NCBI RefSeq assembly: GCF_043290135.1
Contig: NC_134701.1
Location: 207,098,101 to 207,162,100 of the forward strand
Direction: 5' to 3'
Length of the DNA: 64,000 bases
Source: Rhipicephalus microplus
Taxonomy: Eukaryota; Arthropoda; Arachnida; Ixodida; Ixodidae
Part shown: positions 58,599 to 64,000 of the stretch, one piece after another
How the letters are laid out: each line of letters opens with the position of its first letter
Position numbering within the stretch: the stretch's first letter is position 1
Notes under the pieces: generated by a model
What the model was told of the DNA's origin: nothing
The model's input: the letters and a program-made list of their open reading frames with translations, nothing else
The model's database searches: none
Translations under genes and position numbers: made by a program

Positions 58599-59321
58599 AG
58601 GACTGGTAGTTGCGCTAGTTGATGATACATTATGGGCAGTACAAGCACACAAACTCACGGGACAGAGAGAAGAAACACAAACAAGTACTGACTCTCAACT
58701 GAAGAATTTATTGAAATATACAAATCGTCTGAACATATAAAATAAAAACACACAGAACATGCGTAGAGGGGGCGGTGAAGGACCGTGCCGACGTTATTAT
58801 TAATTTTACGCAACGGGTAACTACGCAGGCACGACATATTGCAATCAAACAAACATGCTAATAATTAAGATTTCTTCTTTTTCATGTAAAGATATTGATG
58901 TCTGACTAACGCCGGACTCTCCTTCTTTTTTGATATAGAATTCTTGCTCTAGTTCTCTTGTGAGCTGATCGCTATGTTTGTTGAGCATTGTCGTTTCATT
59001 GAACAAGGGCGTGCACGCACACCTGTGGCAGTGCGAAGGCAAATTCACGTACGTGCTGCTCTTAAAGGTTCCGGGGTGTTCTTTTAGTCGTACATAGAGA
59101 CAGCGCCCTGTTTGCCTAATATAAACCCTTCCGCAAGTGAAGGAAATTCTGTACACCACCCCTAGTACCTTCACCGGCCCCTCTGCGCATGTTCTGTGTG
59201 TTTTTATCTTATATGTTCAGATAAATGATATATTTTAATAAATTCTTCAGTTGAGAGTCAGTGCTTCTTTGTGTTTCTTCTCTTCGTCCCGTCAGTTTGT
59301 GCGCTGTTACTGCCCATAACC
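58599..59321 (-). mobile_element. Penelope-like element with inverted arms
   Basis: A 723-bp insert flanked by 10-bp direct repeats. Its left arm (about 58627-58781) and right arm (59168-59318) are inverted copies: TGGGCAGT, AAACTCACGGGAC / GTCCCGTCAGTTT, ACTCTCAACTGAAGAATTTATT, AACACACAGAACATGCG and GGTGAAGG all occur in both. The GIY-YIG coding fragment (59174-58845) lies between them. PLEs often carry LTR-like repeats that may be inverted, so this is probably a short PLE copy of normal type, with RT lost by truncation. Confidence 0.75.
58845..59174 (-). pseudogene. Penelope-like GIY-YIG endonuclease domain, open but truncated
   Basis: An open frame of 109 codons: GVVYRISFTCGRVYIRQTGRC at residues 5-25, RLKEH near 30, the LPSHCHRCACTPLFNET cysteine cluster at 46-62, then DQLTRELEQEFYIKK with the presumed catalytic Glu and SISLHEKE at the C-terminus. 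The second motif is YIR where YIG is usual. The fragment starts exactly where the right inverted arm ends, so the upstream RT is missing. Part of the C-terminus overlaps 3' non-coding sequence. It cannot act alone as a retroelement. Confidence 0.8.
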
Positions 59322-59331
59322 TATTTGTTTC
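59322..59331. repeat. target-site duplication, right copy
   Basis: TATTTGTTTC, identical to 58589-58598. Confidence 0.75.
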
Positions 59332-59599
59332 TCGTGTAGAGCAGTTTGAGCATGTTGATAATTGGACCATTATGCACCTTTCGAGGCGGTCAAGGGTAGG
59401 AAGAACACCCCACCCCAGCCGCCACATGAAGCCCCAAAGGTGGCCAGGCAGGAATGATGCCGTCAGCGTGCCCAAAGACACACGACTAGAGCGGGTGCGG
59501 CGTGCCGGAAGAACTTCCGTTAGCAACGAAGCGGCTGTTGTGTGAATGATTGGATTGTCCAACACATCTACCCCAGGACAAGTCGACTGGATTTGGGAC

Positions 59600-60555
59600 A
59601 AAAAAGCGGCAGCAGTGTTTAGAAATAGTGGGTAACGATGGAGAGTACTACATACTTTACTATGGGAGAGCGACAGCTGCCTGCTTAACGGAAATGTAGA
59701 GCTTTTAAAATCACGCCAATTTGTGATGGCCTCACTGATAGCTAGACAGAGCCCAGGTAAGTGCTCTTGGGATGCATCTCTGTATAGCTCTAAGAAAGTG
59801 CTTGTTTTTTTTTGTAGGTAGGGGGGTCTTGGTGGGGCAAAGTACTATCGTCTGGTGGTCATGATTGTTATTGCGCATACATATTGTTCGAGGAGTAAAG
59901 CTCTTGCAATTTCAACAAATAATTTGTAAGTCTGCTTTTGTTCTATCTACTTCTACTCCTGTGTCTCGTCACAAGTGCCAGAGAAGTTTACCATATCATA
60001 TTTGCTCTCTATGGTACGATTACCTGCTGTGGCATCGTTAATATACCAGCCTTCTCTACGCGCGGTCTGCCTGCCATAAAAACATGGCGAGCAGGCAGCG
60101 TCGACGGAATTCACGTCTTGATAATAAAAATTGTCCTCGTTCGTTAGCAACTGCCTTCCTCGGCAGTTCACTTCTACAAACGCTAATTCTTGCAGTGAGT
60201 CTGTAGAAATTTGTTAACTCAGTCTGCATCTTCTCCTGAACTTTATTTTGTTTGGACTGTATGGTATAGATTCTTGTATCACTGAAGGTATAAGATAGCT
60301 ACTCGCGGTGGCAACTACACTTTAATAATCATTCACCCATTTTTGATAGAGCTACGTGCACATTTGTTTATGCAGAGCATGATGCCCAAGAGAAACCGAA
60401 ACGCAGAGTCCGCAAGCGTAACGCCGACAAATATTGCCAAAATATAAAATCTTCACTTGGCCTGTCCCATCGCGTTCTGACAAACTCTAATAAGACAAGA
60501 CAATGATTATCGCTGTATTAGTACTATAGCGATTTTTCCCGTAGACTGTACTAAA
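59600..60555. other. no gene seen
   Basis: AT-rich, non-coding; short frames only. Confidence 0.45.
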
Positions 60556-60560
60556 GACGT

Positions 60561-60745
60561 GAGTAAAGAAAAGAAGGGTAAACGTAAGGGCTTTTTTTCC
60601 TTGTTAGAAACAATATTAATGAGAACTGACTTACAATTCTGCCAAGAAAAGTATAGAGAATATTATTACAGTTGTAATGTGAATATGATGATAGAAAAGT
60701 GGATGAAAAGTTAGTTGCCGTAGGCAGGGACCAAACCTGAGACTT
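60561..60745 (-). mobile_element. SINE family 2 copy, head lost
   Basis: AAAAGAAGGGTAAACGTAAGGGC, ACAATATTAATGAGAACTGAC, TGTAATGTGAATATGATGATAGAAAAGTGGATGAAAAG and TTGCCGTAGGCAGGGACC follow the body of the 30568 copy in order with about one change in six. The tRNA head is not recognisable. Confidence 0.65.
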
Positions 60746-61084
60746 GAGTTGTCATTAATGGCATAAATAAGCTGTTCACAAAACGCCAAAGCTCGTGAAT
60801 TGGGTAAAGTTACGCTGCTGACGAGCTTTTGCGGTAGTACAAGACGGTTTATCAACGAAAACTTGATAACGGCGCAAGTTAATTTAACAGGTTCAGCGTT
60901 ATCTGAGAATTGTTACACAAGTTTTTCCATCACGCACAGTTCAATAAAAGCGAGAGAAATTTTAGAGGACACCACGAAAACAAAAAACATTGCAGATCCC
61001 ACGTACAGTCGGAATAGATGATATGTGAAGCATGAATGAGAAATGTTGATATGTCTGTTTAAAATCAACACATTACAAGGTGTG

Positions 61085-61380
61085 AGTAAATGATGCCGTA
61101 CATGAATTTCGTGTCATGATCATCATGTTTGGATTTGTCGTTGACCTTTGTCATCTAATCACGTCACGTGATACCAATTTTAGTATATTTGGAGCTAGCG
61201 AAACGGCCGTGAGCACGCTATGAGCGAGGTATGTTGTCATGCTCTTACATGACACGCGTATCAGGATGATCATGTTTGCACCAGTCATATATTTTGTCAT
61301 CCATTGACGCCATCCGTAACACCTGAATTTGGTATATCTGAAGCTAGCAGAACGGCCGTGAGTGCATCATGAAGGGCCCA
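61085..61380 (+). repeat. satellite-like array, two units
   Basis: Two units with GAGCTAGCGAAACGGCCGTGAG (61191) and GAAGCTAGCAGAACGGCCGTGAG (61341), spaced 150 bp, on the same strand as the array at 281-780. Confidence 0.75.
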
Positions 61381-61560
61381 ATATACTCCAATGTAGCGTT
61401 GACGCTTGCGCATGCTGGGCACAGCGACGCTACGTTAGCAAAACGCAAGCACTGTATAGTATGACGCCAGGCGCGACCAGCGTCCGTCGGCGTGGGTAGA
61501 CGGCAACCACGCCGACGACATGCTGCATTTCGGGAGACGCTCTATGTGCCGCCCAGTGCG
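61381..61560 (+). repeat. GC-rich block next to the satellite-like array
   Basis: Contains GTAGCGTTGACGCTTGCGCATGC, GACGCTACGTTAGC-AAACGCAAGC and GCGTCCGTCGGCG. The last matches the very start of the window. It forms the 5' boundary region of element C. Confidence 0.6.
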
Positions 61561-61841
61561 TACACGCGAAGATCGGCTCCTGCTTTCAAGAATGCTTTCC
61601 TGTGGTATTCATGATTTGTCGCCACGTTTTCAGTCCCATCGTGTGCCCAAGTTCTCAAGAAATCAGCAAATACCGCCTTTGTGCTGGTGAGTGGACTTTT
61701 AAACCGTTTTTGAGGCATTTTTACACGGCAACGCCACCAGGGGATTTAAGCCTAACAACCAAGGAGGCGATTGTCGCCGAAGCACCGACCCGGCGCCAAC
61801 GTGACTCAACGCTCTGCGCGTTCCAGGACCTGTAACTGAGA

Positions 61842-63624
61842 ATGGAATACCCAGTAGATGGAGAGGACATCTCTCAAGAGGATTGCACGGAAGACATGGG
61901 TTGGAAGGAAGCCGAAACGAGACGCTCAAGGAATAAGCAAGCCGTGGTTAGCGTTCCTGCTGCCAAGGGTTCGACCAAAGCTGGCGTTGCAGGAGACGCT
62001 CGAGCCCGTCGTAGTAGGTATGATACCAAGCATACAATCCTGCGAGATGGCCGCATGCCGCCACTATCCAAGGACTTCAGCAAAATTGTGCTACGACCAC
62101 GTGAAGGATTAAATATCTCGAGAATTGGTACTGGAGTCGTGGCAGACGTGATAGTACTGGCTGCCGGCATCAAAAAGGAGGAGGCCATGCAGGACAGCAT
62201 CTGTTCCAACTTGCAGCAGAACATTATGGTGGCAAGCACTCCGGACCAACACAGAGCTTCAAGATTCTTCAAGGTCAAGCAAATTGTCATTGGAGACAAA
62301 GTTTTCGAGGTTAGCGTGTACGCCACGGCACCCCACGATACTTGTAAAGGAGTGATTCGCGGAATCCCCGTAAGCGATATTCAGGACATTTTGACCCGAA
62401 AGATTGTGAACGCGAACAACCCGCTCGCGATGCAGGCCAAGAGAATCATGGACACCGGGACAATCATCATAGCGTTCGAAGGACACAAGGTGCCCAGATT
62501 CGTGAGATATGGACCTTCACTTTTGCAGTGCTCCATTTACCACAAAAACATCGATATATGTTACGTCTGTGGAAAGCTGGGACATCCGTCTGACGTCTGT
62601 CCGAACCCAGCTGAAACCATCTGCAGAGGCTGCGAGATTAAGAACCCAGATAGCCTGCACCAGTGCAATCCAAGATGCAAACTGTGCGACGGTCACCATT
62701 CAACGGCAGACAAGGAGTGCAAGAACAGGTTCTTCGTGCCATACGTCGTCAGACAGACGCAGACGTAGGGAAAGATCGCGAGCAGCCGCAGAAGCCCGGG
62801 ACGCATCAGTCCAATTGAGTCCAGACATCAACGACAAGCAGCTTATTCCAGCCTACGGGACCCAGAGCATCCAGACTACACAAGAATAGGAAAGGCGGCC
62901 CCACTCCAGGGGGAGGTCGTGTTCCAGAAGAAGTTCTAGACCCAAGGCCCGCTCCCAATCACGGGGGCGCTCGAGTTCTCAAGGTCACCATCAGGGTCGG
63001 GATCAGCCTGGGTGGCACACGAATGGCCAGCTGCCTGGCGTTCAGTTCGAGATCACGGTTTCATACCCGTGGAGGACGCCTGCAGTTACATTGAAAGGCC
63101 GCTGGGCTGAGCGAGTGCGCAACGGCGCGGCAGAGGTGATGACAGGTAAGCTGCCAGAACATGATAGAATTGCACAGCTAGAGCAAGAAAACGCCAGACT
63201 TACAAAATCGAATGAGAGACTATCAGCTGAGTTAAAGGACATAAAACGTCTTCTCACTAAGCTAACCAGCGCGCAGTCTTCACAGCCAATGCCTCAGCCA
63301 GTTGATGTTCCTGTGGCTGAAAATGTGGGGAACTCGAGAACCACAAAAAAGAGGGCAGTCATGGCAGAACACGTGGAAGCCAACCAAACGACCATGTCAG
63401 ATATGAAAGAGGTCATTGACACGCTCAGCGAAGTAGTAGCCAATCTTAGCGAGCAGATCGGTAGGTTACAGTCAAGCGTGGCTGCACTAGAAGATCATAT
63501 GACATTGCGCATTACAAAGGTTGAAGCATATCTGCACATTACAGCATGGCCTCCTAATGCACCAAACTCACCCCTTCGGCCACCAATACTAGTGGTACCA
63601 AACCTGTCGACAGGTGCAGCATGA
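61842..63624 (+). pseudogene. element C ORF1 (zinc-knuckle, RS-rich, coiled coil), frameshifted
   Basis: From ATG 61842 (MEYPVDGED) 308 codons are open. The core APHDTCKGVIRGIP is at about residues 162-175 and three zinc knuckles are at about 236-300: CYVCGKLGHPSDVC (CX2CX4HX4C), CRGC...HQC and CKLC..HH....KEC. Near 62745 the frame must shift by one to keep coding (RRRRRERSRAAAEAR), a TAG interrupts at 62887, and the same frame then gives an Arg/Ser-rich region (SRGRSCSRRSSRPK), GVQFEITV and a long coiled coil (IAQLEQENARLTKSNERL; LSEQIGRLQSSVAALE) to 63624. The product would bind element RNA and multimerise. Confidence 0.8.
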
Positions 63625-63649
63625 GGCTCTGGCCGTCCATGTAATAACC

Positions 63650-64000
63650 ATGATGGCAGCGCTACGTGAAGCATTTTGTATCTGGCATTGGAACTGTAGA
63701 GGTTACCTTAAAAAGAAGGCAGCCCTACAGCAGTATATCAGCAGCAGCCAAGAAAGCCTCATAATATATTATTACAAGAGACCCTTTCACCACAAGCAAC
63801 GTTGCCTGGATTCCGGCCTTTAATAGGGGATACTGAAGGGAGGGGAGTCTGCACCTTCGTATGCAACAAACTAACGCACGTAACCCACGACCTCAAGATA
63901 GAAGCAGGCCGGTTGGAACACGTCATGGTAGAGATCGTGCCGGGTACCAGCAACCATCAGAGCATTTTCATTCTTAATATATACAGCGGTCCAAAGGAAC
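63650..64000 (+). pseudogene. element C ORF2, N-terminal endonuclease part, frameshifted, runs off the window
   Basis: From ATG 63650 the frame reads MMAALREAFCIWHWNCRGYLK, KKAALQQYISSS; near 63748 it shifts to PRKPHNILLQETLS, LPGFRPL, GRGVCTFV, EHVMVEIVPG and FILNIYSGPKE to the end of the window. WNCRG and LLQET are the first Asn and the catalytic Glu motifs of the APE-type endonuclease of LINEs. RT and RNase H, if present, lie beyond 64000. One frameshift already makes this copy non-functional. Confidence 0.8.

Larger units (their letters stand above)
58382..59565 (-). pseudogene. LINE zinc-domain copy 2, interrupted by a Penelope-like element
   Basis: On the minus strand, 59540 to 59332 encodes GFMWRLGWGVLPTLDRL and CSNCSTRETN; the frame then enters foreign DNA. 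After 58598 it resumes as ETNKHVLRQCVVAHVL, GFRGLGVNRFASSG, RGRFA down to about 58473. The two halves fit copy 1 (56932-57440) without a gap. 58461-58382 then repeats the upstream part seen at 59545-59465 (ACACAACAGC-GCTT...), so a third partial copy adjoins. Confidence 0.65.
61600..64000 (+). mobile_element. I-type LINE, 5' part, cut by the window edge (element C)
   Basis: ORF1 (61842-63624, one frameshift and one stop) is followed after 25 bp by the start of ORF2 (63650 onwards). The ORF1 core DTCKGVI and FEGHKVPRFVRY match element B (DTCKGVI, FEGTKLPRFLFY), so the two are the same broad lineage, while element A has a different ORF1. The 5' end lies somewhere between the GC-rich block and 61842. 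Confidence 0.8.

Overview
This window looks like nuclear DNA of an arthropod, most likely a hard (ixodid) tick such as Rhipicephalus or Dermacentor. The grounds are the style of its non-LTR retrotransposons (two-ORF I-type elements with a zinc-knuckle ORF1 and an RNase H domain), several tRNA-headed SINE families, Penelope-like elements (PLEs) and long (TA)n arrays. The organism call rests on recognition, not on a search. I see no convincing host protein-coding exon, rRNA, functional tRNA gene, operon or CRISPR array. Essentially all coding sequence belongs to retroelements, most of them decayed.

Layout. 1-0.78 kb: a GC-rich block plus a roughly 148-bp satellite-like array, seen again at 61.1-61.5 kb. 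0.83-0.92 kb: a GATA microsatellite. 3.6-8.1 kb (minus strand): the 3' part of an old I-type LINE (RNase H and C-terminus), split by a 5'-truncated CR1/L2-like LINE that still has an uninterrupted 866-codon endonuclease-RT frame. 8.1-17.3 kb: gene-free DNA with (TA)n and poly-C tracts, tRNA-SINE relics and a Penelope-like element arranged as a large inverted repeat (14.2-15.3 kb). 17.3-28 kb (plus strand): two I-type LINEs head to tail. Element A (17.3-22.4 kb) is heavily mutated. Element B (22.4-28 kb) has an intact 610-codon ORF1 and an ORF2 broken by three stops and one frameshift.

28-57 kb: mostly non-coding repeats. These include SINE copies (one with a perfect 12-bp target-site duplication at 33.4 kb), a foldback cluster of SINE-like repeats (30.2-31.4 kb), a TTAA-flanked MITE candidate (38.5-39.2 kb), a hairpin-forming insert inside a SINE (41.5 kb, 12-bp duplication), an LTR-retrotransposon relic with gag-like coiled coil and a 3' LTR (47.3-48.65 kb), and a Penelope GIY-YIG fragment (49.6 kb). 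56.9-59.6 kb (minus strand): copies of a LINE C-terminal zinc domain, one interrupted by a Penelope-like element with inverted arms and a 10-bp duplication. 61.8 kb to the end (plus strand): element C, a third I-type LINE whose ORF1 resembles that of element B; its endonuclease runs off the window edge.

The window records repeated insertion: retrotransposons nested in retrotransposons, SINEs that would depend on LINE enzymes, and PLEs in inverted configurations. No new cellular pathway is visible. The best candidates for something unusual are the two PLE inverted structures, the hairpin insert in the SINE, and the TTAA-flanked element.
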